Shown: piece after piece, positions 23,460 to 32,513 of the stretch
Numbering within the stretch: the first letter of the stretch is position 1
How the letters are laid out: the number at the start of each line of letters is the position of its first letter
DNA from: Magnetococcales bacterium
GTDB taxonomy: Bacteria > Pseudomonadota > Magnetococcia > Magnetococcales > JADFXB01
Assembly (NCBI GenBank): GCA_015233935.1
Contig: JADFXB010000016.1
Location: forward strand, 1 to 48,093
DNA: 48,093 nt
Direction of reading: 5' to 3'
The notes under the pieces: generated by a model
Told to the model about the DNA's origin: nothing
What the model saw: only the letters and a program-made list of their open reading frames with translations
The model's database searches: none
Program-made: the position numbers and the translations under genes

Positions 23460-24140
23460 TCAATATTCTTTGTATTTGGAAACCACCACACCGATGATTT
23501 TGATGGCTGAGGTGACTTCGATCAGTGGATAGCGGGGATTCAGGGGTTTGAGATATTTTTGACCGCCATCCAACATGAGTTGTTTGAAGGTGGTACGGCC
23601 TTCTTCGGTGCAGGCGATGACGAAGCGTTTGTGTTCCGGGGCGACGCTGGGATCCACGATGATGATATCGCCTTCGGAGAATTCATTTTCCATGGAGTCG
23701 CCGGAGACCCGCAGGGCGAAGGCTTGTTTGCTGACGCGGCGGGTGAGGGGGACCCAGGATTCTACTTCCGAGTGGTCGAAGGCGTTGACATCTTCCCGGT
23801 CCAGCCAGACGGCGGCTTGTTCCCAGCTCACCAGGGGTGCGCGGGAGGAGCGTGGGGGGAGGAGGTAGGGGCTATCGTCTGGTTCGCCGACCCGCATATT
23901 TTCGCTACGGAAGCTGGTATTGACCATACCGCTGATCATATCGCCGCGACCGGTTTCCAGCCAGATGGGGTCGATGCCGCAGGCGATGGCGATGGCGACG
24001 GTACGGCGGGAGGAGCGGGAGCGTCCGCATTCCAGTTTATGGATAGCGGTTTGGCTGATGCCTACCCGGTCGGCCAGTTCTTTTTGGGTAAAGCCGGCAT
24101 TTTTTCGGGACGTTTGAATTCGGTCGCTTAACTTCATCAT
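23460..24140 (-). CDS. XRE-HTH / S24 peptidase repressor (CI/LexA-like)
   Basis: This encodes 226 residues. Residues 5-65 form a helix-turn-helix domain (T-Q-K-E-L-A-D-R-V-G-I-S-Q-T-A-I-H-K-L-E). Residues 138-226 form an S24 self-cleavage domain with Ser149 in S-G-D-S-M and Lys186 in T-T-F-K-Q-L, spaced 37 residues apart as in LexA (Ser119/Lys156). Such proteins repress target genes until DNA damage and RecA filaments trigger self-cleavage. It resembles prophage CI-type repressors more than the housekeeping LexA. The region upstream has a CCTTAT inverted repeat and a small divergent reading frame, but no other phage genes are visible, so it may be an orphan or remnant. Confidence 0.88.
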   Translation of the reverse strand: MMKLSDRIQTSRKNAGFTQKELADRVGISQTAIHKLECGRSRSSRRTVAIAIACGIDPIWLETGRGDMISGMVNTSFRSENMRVGEPDDSPYLLPPRSSRAPLVSWEQAAVWLDREDVNAFDHSEVESWVPLTRRVSKQAFALRVSGDSMENEFSEGDIIIVDPSVAPEHKRFVIACTEEGRTTFKQLMLDGGQKYLKPLNPRYPLIEVTSAIKIIGVVVSKYKEY

Positions 24141-24177
24141 GGTAGTTACCCTTTCAGGTGAGGGGTTGCTAAATTTT

Positions 24178-24200
24178 CCTTATGACCGGTGGTAATAAGG
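24178..24200. promoter_or_regulatory. Inverted repeat, candidate repressor operator
   Basis: CCTTAT (24178-24183) and ATAAGG (24195-24200) form an inverted repeat across 23 bp, 38 bp upstream of the repressor's ATG. This is a plausible autoregulatory operator for the S24 repressor; nothing else supports it. Confidence 0.3.
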
Positions 24201-24248
24201 GTGTGGTTCTCGCTCTGGGGTCATTGGGTTCAAGTAAGGAGAGAGCGA

Positions 24249-24335
24249 ATGTCAATAATGAAAACAATATTCACCTCTGCATCCTTTGGGAGTGGGGAGG
24301 TGGGGCGAGAAAATTTTGTGAAGACTAATGACTAA
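24249..24335 (+). CDS. Possible 28-residue small ORF divergent from the repressor
   Basis: The ATG at 24249 follows AAGGAGAG at a good distance, and the frame encodes 28 residues (M-S-I-M-K-T-I-F-T-S-A-S-F-G-S-G-E-V ...). It is the first frame divergent from the S24 repressor, where a repressor-controlled gene would be expected. It has no homology that I recognise and could be chance. Confidence 0.22.
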   Translation: MSIMKTIFTSASFGSGEVGRENFVKTND

Positions 24336-25763
24336 TGTTCCCTGGCTATGATCCATAACTGGCAGGGTATCATAAATGGTTGATTTTATTTGGGTGAATG
24401 GCGGGTTTGTCATTCTGCGACCTGTTTCGCGTTCAGTTCAGAAGCTAGTTATAATAGAGTTATCCCATATGAGCAATAGTTTTTTTGCTTGTTAATTCAC
24501 TTTCCTACAGTTTCTTATATTCCACTTTCCAAGGGAACTGCAAAACCTGTTCTTTTAGATGCTGTGTGCAGCCGGTGATTTTTCCCACGAAAAGTGATCT
24601 AACATGAATGGGGTAAAGCCGGGAAGTGTAAGGGGTGGTATTCAACCTGAAATATTCCTTAAAGAAAAAATCGGGCGAGGAAGGTTGCCCTGCTCTGGTA
24701 GTAAGATTTGCTTTGGTGTCAAAACAGAGTTTGGACATTGGGTAGTATTCATTCGCTCTTTGACTTGCACAAAGCCAAGGGTTATCTCTATCCATAATGA
24801 AGAGGTGAGGGTTGGTGATAGATTGGAATGCAAAAAAAGGAAGTAGATAAAATTAAGCATACATCCTTAGCTGTTTACAGCCATTATCATTGAACCCTCA
24901 AGTATCCTTTAACCGACAAAATAACCGAAATCAGTCGAACTTGCAATAGTTCATGATGAACCTGCAAGCAAATTGTCCAACCTAAGCCTCTAGATAGAAA
25001 TAATACGTCTTTCTTTTAACAAATGCTGTAAACAACAGGCTTGCTTAAAGTAACAATGTGACGAAGAACGTGAAAGTGTTACGTATGAAATTTTTTAATA
25101 TTTACATTTCTAGGGAAGTATATTAATGAAGTGTCGAGAAAAAAATAATGAAAAAGCAAGTAAAAAATACTATTAAATTGGAAATAATAGCTAATATTGA
25201 CCAATTCTTCTGATAAAAATACCCAGTATTTATATTGAGTCTATTTTGGTCATTTATGTCGCTATGGCGGTGTGATTCAGTAAAAAAAACTAAAAGTGGT
25301 TGCTCCTCAAATGCTCCACTATCCGTTTTACGAGTGAATTACGGTACATAGATCGTCAACTATACCTCAAGCTTTCCCCTGGTATACTTTTATTTAATAA
25401 AAACAGGGCAGGCTTCTTAAGCTTAATATTTCTTATGGGTTTAAACAATCGACGCCAAATGACTGATTGAAGATTACCCAGTAGACCATCATGCCTTATT
25501 CCCAAACTTACCATCCCCTCAAGTCCCACCCACCACGGCAAAGTGAGAATTAACTATTGTTCATGCCTCTAAAGTAATAATTAACCGGGTGACCCATCCC
25601 TGGCAATGAGGCATCATTGCCATTATAGATTAAGCATTAAATAATTTAAGATATTTATTTAGTAAATACTTACGTCAAAAATAATATAACTGCACGGGGT
25701 GATTTTTTCACCCAAATGTGGTTTAATGCCCCAACCTCCCGTCCACCTCATGAGAACTTCACC
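24336..25763. other. AT-rich stretch without a supportable gene
   Basis: These 1.4 kb are AT-rich with scattered short frames on both strands (for example 24604-24846 plus, 24505-24795 minus and 25356-25541 minus), none with both a ribosome site and protein-like composition. A small hairpin (GGGTGA / TCACCC, 25697-25713) lies near the right end. The stretch looks like a decayed or foreign segment next to the S24 repressor. Confidence 0.5.
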
Positions 25764-26183
25764 ATGGCCAATACCTCCTTCCGACCCCCACGTCCCAAAC
25801 CAGGTAAAAATCGCCCAGATGTCCTGGACCAAATCGCTAACCAAGCCATCAACCAGGCCGAAGTTCGCCTGCAAGGCTACCGGGAACAATCCCTGCGCCT
25901 CTTCCCCTGGGTGTGCGCTCGATGCGGACGAGAATTCAGTAAAGAAAATTTAACTGAATTGACGGTGCACCATAAAGATCATAATCATGATAACAATCCG
26001 CCAGACGGCTCCAACTGGGAAAATCTGTGCATCTACTGCCACGATCAAGAACATGAAAAATATGTGCGCCACGCCACCCACGGCTCCAGCAAACTACAAA
26101 ATGACGAACCTAAACACTCCACCCATAACCCGTTTGCCAACCTGCAAAACCTGCTGGCCAGCAAAAATACCACCCAAAAATAA
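25764..26183 (+). CDS. YajD-like HNH nuclease family protein
   Basis: This encodes 139 residues from ATG 25764; an earlier in-frame ATG at 25716 adds residues unlike the family. The core is an HNH fold with two zinc CxxC pairs: C-A-R-C at 51-54 and C-I-Y-C-H at 89-93. Between them is the ELTVHH block with His69-His70, then D-x-N-N-P-P-D-G-S-N-W-E-N-L, and H97 after the second pair. This matches Escherichia coli YajD closely in order and spacing, down to the N-P-F-A-x-L near the C-terminus. The biological role of YajD is not established; the HNH residues suggest a metal-dependent DNA endonuclease. The N-terminus is Pro/Lys-rich and longer than YajD's. Confidence 0.88.
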   Translation: MANTSFRPPRPKPGKNRPDVLDQIANQAINQAEVRLQGYREQSLRLFPWVCARCGREFSKENLTELTVHHKDHNHDNNPPDGSNWENLCIYCHDQEHEKYVRHATHGSSKLQNDEPKHSTHNPFANLQNLLASKNTTQK

Positions 26184-26222
26184 ACCAGGTGGTTAAACTT
26201 TGACCCCCTCAACAGGTCCCGT

Positions 26223-27251
26223 ATGAATACTGGTGAAGATAACCGTCTGCTCAGTGCCCTGCCCGAAGCCATGGAAGCTCCCGCCGAATCCGGCCTGCGA
26301 CCCAAACGGCTGGCCGAATTCATCGGGCAGGAGCAGTTGCGGGCCAACCTGGAAGTCTTTCTCAACGCCGCCCGCCAACGGCAGGAATCGTTGGATCACG
26401 TCCTGTTTTTCGGTCCTCCCGGCTTGGGAAAAACCACCCTCTCCCAAATCATCGCCCAAGAGATGGGGGTGGGGTTGCGGACCACATCGGGGCCGGTCAT
26501 CGTCAAGGCGGGAGACCTGGCCGCCCTGTTGACCAACCTGAATCCAGGGGATGTGCTGTTCGTGGACGAAATCCACCGCCTCAACCCGGCAGTGGAAGAG
26601 ATCCTTTATCCCGCCATGGAAGATTTTCAGTTGGATATTCTCATTGGCGAAGGACCCGCAGCCCGCTCCATACGCATCGATTTGCCGCGTTTTACCCTGG
26701 TGGGGGCTACCACCCGTGCCGGTATGCTTACCTCCCCTTTGCGGGACCGTTTTGGCATCCTGGCGCGCCTTGCCTTCTACCAGGTGGATGAACTGACCCG
26801 CATTGTCCATCGCTCCGCCCAATTGCTGGGTATTACCGTGGATGATAAAGGGGCAGAGGAAATCGCCCGCCGCTCTCGTGGTACACCCCGGATTGCCAAT
26901 CGGTTGCTGCGGCGGGTGCGGGATTTTGCCCAACTTTATTCTGGCAATATCATCACCCGTGAGGCGGCGGATCGGGCACTCTGTCTGTTGGAGGTGGATC
27001 AACGGGGGTTGGATGGCATGGACCAGCGGTTTTTGTTATCCCTCATCGATAAATTTGCCGGTGGTCCGGTGGGGCTGGATACCCTGGCGGCAGCCATCGG
27101 TGAAGAAAAGGATACCATCGAAGATGTGATTGAACCCTACCTGTTGCAGGAGGGGTTTATTGAACGAACGCCTCGTGGTCGCCGGGCCACCGCTTTGGCC
27201 TATGCCCATTTGGCCCGTCCTCATCGTCCGGTACAAGGAACCCTCTTTTGA
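26223..27251 (+). CDS. ruvB: Holliday junction branch-migration ATPase RuvB
   Basis: This encodes 342 residues, the normal length for RuvB. Visible motifs are an N-terminal [11 protein letters not shown], Walker A G-P-P-G-L-G-K-T at 64-71, Walker B V-D-E-I-H near 114-118, sensor 1 G-A-T-T-R-A-G, the R-D-R-F-G arginine-finger region, and the C-terminal winged-helix end with R-T-P-R-G-R. RuvB forms hexameric rings that drive branch migration with RuvA during recombination repair. RuvA and RuvC are not in the window. It overlaps the next gene by 4 bp (TTGA), so ruvB and ybgC are co-translated. Confidence 0.97.
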   Translation: MNTGEDNRLLSALPEAMEAPAESGLRPKRLAEFIGQEQLRANLEVFLNAARQRQESLDHVLFFGPPGLGKTTLSQIIAQEMGVGLRTTSGPVIVKAGDLAALLTNLNPGDVLFVDEIHRLNPAVEEILYPAMEDFQLDILIGEGPAARSIRIDLPRFTLVGATTRAGMLTSPLRDRFGILARLAFYQVDELTRIVHRSAQLLGITVDDKGAEEIARRSRGTPRIANRLLRRVRDFAQLYSGNIITREAADRALCLLEVDQRGLDGMDQRFLLSLIDKFAGGPVGLDTLAAAIGEEKDTIEDVIEPYLLQEGFIERTPRGRRATALAYAHLARPHRPVQGTLF

Positions 27252-27721
27252 ACACCTTCCACTGGCCCATACGCATCTATTACGAAGACACCGACGGGGG
27301 CGGGGTGGTCTATCACAGCCGCTATCTGAATTTTTTTGAACGGGCACGCACCGAATGGTTGCGTCAGTTGGGAATCAACCAGGAGCAATACTTTCTGGAG
27401 ACGGGCCTGCGTTTTGCCGTCTCCACCATGGAGATACGTTTTCTCGCCCCGGCGGTATTGGATGATCTGCTCACCGCCACCGTCACCATCTCCCGCCAGG
27501 GCCACGCCAGTTTACATTTTCATCAGGAATTGTTACGGGAGGGGAAGGTATTAATTACAGCGGAAGTGCGTATTGCCTGCGTGAATGCTGCTTTCCGCCC
27601 CAGTCGTTTGCCGGTTAGCCTGACTGATTTGATCCATACTTGCCAGCTTACACTTTTAGAAACCTGGAAACAGAAATCAACGCCCCCGTCAATCCCAACA
27701 GTATACCCAGTGCCAGAATAA
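27248..27721 (+). CDS. ybgC: YbgC-type acyl-CoA thioesterase
   Basis: This encodes 157 residues from a TTG start at 27248 that overlaps the ruvB stop. The hotdog-fold signature is clear: [29 protein letters not shown], with the catalytic Asp in E-D-T-D and the Y-H helix start. YbgC hydrolyses short acyl-CoAs or acyl-ACP and is usually encoded with tolQRA-pal, but here no tol genes follow. Its last 74 bp overlap the end of ftsX on the other strand, so the two transcripts are convergent and complementary at their 3' ends. Confidence 0.93.
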   Translation: MNTFHWPIRIYYEDTDGGGVVYHSRYLNFFERARTEWLRQLGINQEQYFLETGLRFAVSTMEIRFLAPAVLDDLLTATVTISRQGHASLHFHQELLREGKVLITAEVRIACVNAAFRPSRLPVSLTDLIHTCQLTLLETWKQKSTPPSIPTVYPVPE

Positions 27722-28676
27722 AGGCCAAATGGGGATAGGGTAAAGGATGAAGAAAAAGATTTAAAGCAAAAGCACGCCCCAGTTCGGTCACCACCTCCCT
27801 TGCCCCCAACCACAACAAAGTGGTCAAACCCAAAGCCAATATGGCCCCCAATACCCCCTGCAAAATACCCTCATAAATAAAGGGGGTTTTGATGAAGGCA
27901 TCCGTCGCCCCCATAAATCGCATCACCTCCAACTCATTGCTGCGAGCCATAATGGTTAGTTTTATGGTATTGGAAATAATCAATGCCACCACTGACAATA
28001 ACAAAAATGAAAAGACCATCCCGCCATAACGAAATACCTGAATCACCGTATCCAATCGTTTCGCCCATTGCCGGTCATAGGAAACCCCATCCACCCCCTG
28101 CCACTGGTTGATCTCCCCCATCAATTTTTCCAAGGAAGGGCTGTCCTCCTGGGACATGTTAAACTCCAGAGAATAGGGCAAAGGATTCTCATCCAGTTCA
28201 GCCAACACATTGGCCTCCGAACTGAGCATATTTTTCAAACGCTCCATGGCCTCCTCAGGAGGAACCAACCGCAAGGTTCCCACCTTGGCCGCCAATTTTT
28301 TTTCTACCTCTTCCATCAACTCTTTGCTGGCCTTGGGCTGTAAAAAAACGGTCACCACATTTTCCCCACGCCAGCTTTCCATCACCGTCTGCACATTGGT
28401 CAATAACAGGGAAAAGGCCCCATAAATGGTCAACGCCAACGCAATGATGATGGTGGTGGTCCAGTGGGAGAGGGAACCCTCATGAAATTGCCGCCAGGCA
28501 CGCCGCATGGAGCGGCGATGAAAACTACCCGTAGGCACCGGGCTGGAATCCCCGGTACGCACCGCAGCCACCTCCTGCTTACGCAAGGAACGCTTGAAAA
28601 ATCCCAGACTGCTCCGCTTGGGAGGCGGGGGAGGAGGTGGGTCGCGCCGTTTGACAATCCAAACCCGATCTTTCAC
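27648..28676 (-). CDS. ftsX: Cell-division protein FtsX
   Basis: This encodes 342 residues. The ATG overlaps the ftsE stop by 4 bp (ATGA). A long cytosolic N-terminus with a seven-proline run precedes the first membrane span (about 95-115), followed by the large periplasmic loop and three C-terminal spans, the standard FtsX/MacB layout. The first cytosolic loop after the second span reads I-S-N-T-I-K-L-T-I-M-A-R-S-N-E-L-E-V-M-R-F-M-G-A, the family's strongest signature, which contacts FtsE. FtsEX couples cytosolic ATP hydrolysis to activation of periplasmic cell-wall hydrolases at the septum. Confidence 0.95.
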   Translation of the reverse strand: MKDRVWIVKRRDPPPPPPPKRSSLGFFKRSLRKQEVAAVRTGDSSPVPTGSFHRRSMRRAWRQFHEGSLSHWTTTIIIALALTIYGAFSLLLTNVQTVMESWRGENVVTVFLQPKASKELMEEVEKKLAAKVGTLRLVPPEEAMERLKNMLSSEANVLAELDENPLPYSLEFNMSQEDSPSLEKLMGEINQWQGVDGVSYDRQWAKRLDTVIQVFRYGGMVFSFLLLSVVALIISNTIKLTIMARSNELEVMRFMGATDAFIKTPFIYEGILQGVLGAILALGLTTLLWLGAREVVTELGRAFALNLFLHPLPYPHLAFILALGILLGLTGALISVSRFLKV

Positions 28677-29353
28677 GTTTCCACCCCTTGGGCAGGAAAA
28701 GGCACAACAATCCGTCCCCCTTCCATGATCATCCTGGGATGGGCCATCTCCGATACCAACTCCAAATCATGGGTCACCAACAGAATCGTGACGCCCTGCT
28801 GATGCAAACCTGTAAATAAATCCATAATCTGACGCGCCGTCTCCTTGTCCAGGTTACCCGTCGGTTCATCGGCAATCACCAAAGGTGGGTGGTTGACCAC
28901 CGCACGGGCAATGGCCACCCGCTGTTGTTCACCACCCGATAAGGCCACCGGATTATGGTGAATCCGATCCTTCAATCCCACCTTTTCCAGGGTGCGCACC
29001 ACCTGGCCGGGAATACGGGATGGTTCATGACCAGCCACCTCCATGGCCAGGGCCACATTTTCAAACACCGTGCGATCATACAACAGTTTATAATCCTGAA
29101 AAATCACCCCAATAGACCGGCGCAACAAAGGAATTTGTCGCCGGGTGAGCTGCTCCACATTGCGCCCATCCACCACCACGCCCCCCTCCACCGGCAGTTC
29201 CGCCCGATAAATGAGTTTAAGAATGGATGTTTTACCCGCCCCCGAATGGCCGGTGACAAAGCGAAAGCTGCCACGGGGTATGTGAAAAGAGACCTTGTGC
29301 AAGGCCACATACCCGGTGGGATAACGCATACTCACCTGATGAAATCGAATCAT
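28673..29353 (-). CDS. ftsE: Cell-division ATPase FtsE
   Basis: This encodes 226 residues from ATG 29353, which follows AGGAAGGG; the frame is open upstream but adds no family sequence. Motifs are Walker A G-H-S-G-A-G-K-T, the Q-loop I-F-Q-D-Y-K-L-L specific to FtsE, signature L-S-G-G-E-Q-Q-R and Walker [13 protein letters not shown]. FtsE is the cytosolic partner of FtsX. The gene order ftsE-ftsX and their 4-bp overlap are typical; ftsY, often upstream, is not present here. Confidence 0.96.
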   Translation of the reverse strand: MIRFHQVSMRYPTGYVALHKVSFHIPRGSFRFVTGHSGAGKTSILKLIYRAELPVEGGVVVDGRNVEQLTRRQIPLLRRSIGVIFQDYKLLYDRTVFENVALAMEVAGHEPSRIPGQVVRTLEKVGLKDRIHHNPVALSGGEQQRVAIARAVVNHPPLVIADEPTGNLDKETARQIMDLFTGLHQQGVTILLVTHDLELVSEMAHPRMIMEGGRIVVPFPAQGVET

Positions 29354-29460
29354 ACCCTTCCTCAATACCAAATCTGCACTGCCAGTTCCCTCATGGTAGC
29401 CATTAGGCGGACGATGCACAAGAATTCCATTTAAAAGAGAAAAAAGGTTCAACGTGGATC

Positions 29461-29489
29461 TGGAGAGGAAGGACAATGGCTGTTATAAT
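29461..29489 (+). promoter_or_regulatory. Predicted sigma-70 promoter for the zinc-ribbon/DUF3426 gene
   Basis: A perfect TATAAT at 29484-29489 follows TGGAGA (29461-29466) at 17 bp. Transcription would begin about 65 bp before the GTG start at 29561. The gap also holds the divergent ftsE leader. Confidence 0.5.
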
Positions 29490-29560
29490 AACATTGGCTG
29501 GCGTCTCATATCCGCCGTATGGCCACTTGGACCAGGCAATTGAGGAGGGGGTATTATTCG

Positions 29561-31198
29561 GTGATTGTCCATTGCCCGCATTGCAGCAGTCGATTTGACG
29601 TGGCCGAAAAGCTTTTGTCGCCCAACGGCAAAAAGCTGAAGTGCTCCAAGTGCAAAAACGTCTTTTTCCAGGAGCCACCTGCCGCCAAACCCAAGGTCAC
29701 CCCGCCTCCGGTGTCCATGGAGGAGGATTTTGATCAATTTGAGACCAATACCGTCATCGGCTTTGCCGATGCGGAAAAACCCCCCGTGGATGCCGCCCCA
29801 CCCGCTCCTGCCAAACCGATATCAGATCAATCCCTGGAGTCCACGGTCTTTAATTTTGGCATGGGAGACGATTTTGACCAGGAAGAAGAAGAGGCCAATA
29901 CCCGTCTGTCGGAAGATGATCTGGATCGCCTGCTGAAAAACACCGCCGAAGCGGGTGCCCAACAGGCGAAAAAAAATGACTTTGCCAAGGAAATGGGCAT
30001 CAGCGACGAAACCCTCATGGCCCTGGAGGAGCAGGAAGCCATGGAGGACGAGGATATGCCGCCCACGGCCCCCCGCGCCAAACCGTCGGCCAAACCGCCG
30101 ACCAAGGCCAATACCCTCATTTCCATGCTGGAAGATGCCTATCCTGATGAGGAGGATAAACATCCCACCAATCCTTCCATCATCCTGGAAGAGGTGGATC
30201 CCGCCATGGATGACCTGCCCACCCTGATCGCTCCACCCAAAAAGGAAAAAAAAGAGGTCAGAGAGGTTAAAGAGGTCAAGCCGCCAGCACAAGCCGCCGC
30301 GCCCCTGGAGCCGGATCTGGACTCCATTTTTGCCGAACTGGAGAACAACCGGGAAGGGGATGAAATCGACCTGGATGCAGAAACCTTTGTCGCCTCCCGC
30401 AGTAAATCTTCTGGCGGGGGTGGTTTGTCCAGCGATGAAGAGGAGGCCCTGGCATCCTTGGGATTCAATCCCGGCTTGAGCCACGACGAGGAAGAGGCTC
30501 TGGGCAGCCTGGGTTTGCGTGGAAACAACAAACCCATGGAACGCCTCACCAGCGATGATGAAGACGAAGATGAAGATTTAATTCCCGCCCGTGCCCGCAA
30601 TCCCGAACCGCCTCCTTCCATGTCCAAGGGGGCTTCCTATCAGGGAAAAAAATCCCGTCCTCTCGGCCCTATTCTGTGGATGGTTGCCAGTATCCTGGGG
30701 GTGGTGTTGATCGGCAGTGTCCTCTATACCCATACGGGTATGCGGGAGTGGCTGGAGTTTAAGAGTTTTGATCTGGATAATCCCTTTCGCATCGTCTCCC
30801 TGGAATCCCGTTGGGTGGAAAAGGATTATGGCCAATTATTAATTGTCGAGGGGAGTATTCTCAATAGCACCAGCATTGCCCATGTGGTGCCCCTGGTGAA
30901 GGTGATCATCATGGACAAGGAGAATAAGCCGGTGGCGGAAACCATCGTGGTGCCAGGACGATTGCTCACCGACAAGGATATGGAAGGCACGCAGGACACC
31001 TTGCGCACCATCATCACCATGCAGGGGGATACCAAGCGGATGAAGCCCCCCAAGGTCTATCCCAAAAAAGAGTTGGGTCTGGTGGCCATTTTTATCAATC
31101 CCCCGGAAGGGGCCGAACGCTTTCAGACCGAATTCGTCTACTCTTCCAAGGAGGCCTCACGCTCTGGTGGGACCAAAACCTTCCAGTCCATCTTCTAA
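29561..31198 (+). CDS. Zinc-ribbon (MJ0042-type) / DUF3426 membrane protein
   Basis: This encodes 545 residues from GTG 29561, 9 nt after GGAGGGGG; upstream frame lacks protein character. Residues 1-37 form a zinc ribbon with C-P-H-C and C-S-K-C. Residues about 50-365 are acidic, Pro/Ala-rich and presumably disordered, with a repeated short motif (D-E-E-E-A-L-x-S-L-G-x around 300-330). One membrane span (L-G-P-I-L-W-M-V-A-S-I-L-G-V-V-L-I-G-S-V-L) follows near 370-392. The C-terminal 150 residues are a DUF3426 beta-sandwich, probably periplasmic (L-I-V-E-G-S-I-L-N-S). Such proteins occur widely in Proteobacteria without an established function; the zinc ribbon may bind a cytosolic partner. Confidence 0.85.
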   Translation: MIVHCPHCSSRFDVAEKLLSPNGKKLKCSKCKNVFFQEPPAAKPKVTPPPVSMEEDFDQFETNTVIGFADAEKPPVDAAPPAPAKPISDQSLESTVFNFGMGDDFDQEEEEANTRLSEDDLDRLLKNTAEAGAQQAKKNDFAKEMGISDETLMALEEQEAMEDEDMPPTAPRAKPSAKPPTKANTLISMLEDAYPDEEDKHPTNPSIILEEVDPAMDDLPTLIAPPKKEKKEVREVKEVKPPAQAAAPLEPDLDSIFAELENNREGDEIDLDAETFVASRSKSSGGGGLSSDEEEALASLGFNPGLSHDEEEALGSLGLRGNNKPMERLTSDDEDEDEDLIPARARNPEPPPSMSKGASYQGKKSRPLGPILWMVASILGVVLIGSVLYTHTGMREWLEFKSFDLDNPFRIVSLESRWVEKDYGQLLIVEGSILNSTSIAHVVPLVKVIIMDKENKPVAETIVVPGRLLTDKDMEGTQDTLRTIITMQGDTKRMKPPKVYPKKELGLVAIFINPPEGAERFQTEFVYSSKEASRSGGTKTFQSIF

Positions 31199-31206
31199 TC
31201 CGGGGA

Positions 31207-31689
31207 TCAGGATGGGTTGGGCAGCTTGTCGAACAGGAGCAGGCGGCCCCCCTGTTGTTGGATGAAGGTTTCGGCGGCCTGCTTTTGGGAAAAGGGGACC
31301 CACTCGCCTTCTCCCATGCTGCTTTGCTGACGACTTTCCACCACGAAGGAGGCGGTAAAGCCATCCATCCAGGGACCAGGTTTTTCCCAGGTGGCCTGGC
31401 TCATGTCATTGACGTAAAAGGCCCGGATCCGCCGGGTGGACCCTTCTCCCTTTAAAAAGGTTACCGCATCCCGCACGTTGGAAAACCATAACGGTTCTTT
31501 CTCTCCGGCCACATGCACCTGTCCTTTGGGACCTTCATGTTCCACCAGAGCCATACTGCAATAGTAGCCCATGGTATCCCTGGTAAAATCCTGGGGCAGG
31601 GGTTTTTCTTCTGGTTGACTGCCACAGCCAGCAAGCAGAAAGAAAAGGGCCAGCAAGAGCGCGGAGAGGGTATGTGTGGTCACGGTCAC
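31207..31689 (-). CDS. nosL: NosL, copper chaperone lipoprotein of nitrous oxide reductase
   Basis: This encodes 160 residues. I start it at GTG 31689, which overlaps the nosY stop (GTGA) and sits after an AAGGTGG site. The signal ends in the lipobox L-L-A-G-C. The mature part holds the NosL copper-binding region: M-G-Y-Y-C-S-M-A-L-V-E-H-E-G-P-K-G-Q-V, with Cys and Met ligands; later M-D-G-F-T-A-S-F-V-V and M-G-E-G are also conserved. NosL delivers Cu(I) to NosZ in the periplasm. It is the last gene of the nos operon, and its end faces the end of the DUF3426 gene only 8 bp away. Confidence 0.9.
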   Translation of the reverse strand: MTVTTHTLSALLLALFFLLAGCGSQPEEKPLPQDFTRDTMGYYCSMALVEHEGPKGQVHVAGEKEPLWFSNVRDAVTFLKGEGSTRRIRAFYVNDMSQATWEKPGPWMDGFTASFVVESRQQSSMGEGEWVPFSQKQAAETFIQQQGGRLLLFDKLPNPS

Positions 31690-32513
31690 ATTTCCACCTT
31701 GTTGAATCGCCAACCCGCCACTCCCAGGGGGAGGAGCATCCAGGCCACCAGTGTAATCAACAGGGTGGCAGGGGAAAAGCCCACATCGTTACTGATACCG
31801 GCAAGACCTGAAAACACCCGGGTATTGTCAAAAGAGATCAGGTTAAACAGACGATAGACATCGGTGGGATTGGCCAGCAACAGCCAGGGAAATACCTGTT
31901 CGTGAATTTGTCCACGGGTGGCTACCAGCAGGCCCAGCAGGCCCATATCATAAAGAACTACAAAAAAGAGCCAGATGCCGATGGCCACGCCAGCAGCGGT
32001 GCCCCGCTCCCGCACCAGTACGCTGACCAGATAGGCGATGGCGGTAAAAACCCCGCCCAATAAAATGGAGCTTCCCAGCAAGGAGGCAAAGGCCAGCAGG
32101 CTTTGGCGATCCGCCCCTTCCCCTCCCCAGGCCACGGCCCATCCCGCCGAGCCATACCCCAGCACGGTGGCCACCGCCAACACGGTGAGATGACCCAAAA
32201 ATTTGCCCAGGATGATTTGATTTTTGGTCACCGGGTAGGTCAACAACAAGAGCAGGGTGCCCCTTTCCTTTTCCCCCACCAGGGCATCATAGGCCAGCAT
32301 CAGGGCGATGAGGGGAATGAGAAAGATGGTGAGACCTGCCAGACTGACCACGGTTACTGCAAGAGGTTTGGCCGCCAAGGTACCGGTGGGGGTGCTGCCC
32401 AGAAAGGCCAAACCAAAGGCCAGTCCTGCCAATAAAAGGGTGGAACTGATGATCCAGCGGTTGCGGAGGGCATCCTTTACCTCCTTGGCGGCGATGATCC
32501 AAATGGGATTCAT
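31686..32513 (-). CDS. nosY: NosY, ABC permease of nitrous oxide reductase maturation
   Basis: This encodes 275 residues with six hydrophobic spans. It opens I-A-A-K-E-V-K-D-A-L-R-N-R-W, the typical NosY/ABC-2 cytosolic elbow helix, and carries E-K-E-R-G-T-L-L-L-L-L-T-Y-P-V, which contacts the ATPase. With NosF and NosD it forms the NosDFY complex that supplies the sulfur of the CuZ centre. It overlaps nosF by 4 bp and nosL by 4 bp, so the three are translated as one unit. Confidence 0.94.
   Translation of the reverse strand: MNPIWIIAAKEVKDALRNRWIISSTLLLAGLAFGLAFLGSTPTGTLAAKPLAVTVVSLAGLTIFLIPLIALMLAYDALVGEKERGTLLLLLTYPVTKNQIILGKFLGHLTVLAVATVLGYGSAGWAVAWGGEGADRQSLLAFASLLGSSILLGGVFTAIAYLVSVLVRERGTAAGVAIGIWLFFVVLYDMGLLGLLVATRGQIHEQVFPWLLLANPTDVYRLFNLISFDNTRVFSGLAGISNDVGFSPATLLITLVAWMLLPLGVAGWRFNKVEM

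Noticed and set aside
24604-24846. An 80-residue plus-strand ORF in the AT-rich stretch
   Set aside because: It has no ribosome site and no recognisable pattern; a comparable ORF exists on the opposite strand at the same place, which suggests chance.
25149-25214. A 21-residue Lys-rich ORF in the AT-rich region
   Set aside because: It is short, lies in an A-rich tract and lacks a ribosome site; it is expected by chance.
29476-29598. A 40-residue ORF with a Shine-Dalgarno, overlapping the start of the DUF3426 gene
   Set aside because: A perfect TATAAT with a 17-bp-spaced -35 lies inside its first codons, so transcription for the downstream gene would start after its ATG, and its composition is not protein-like.
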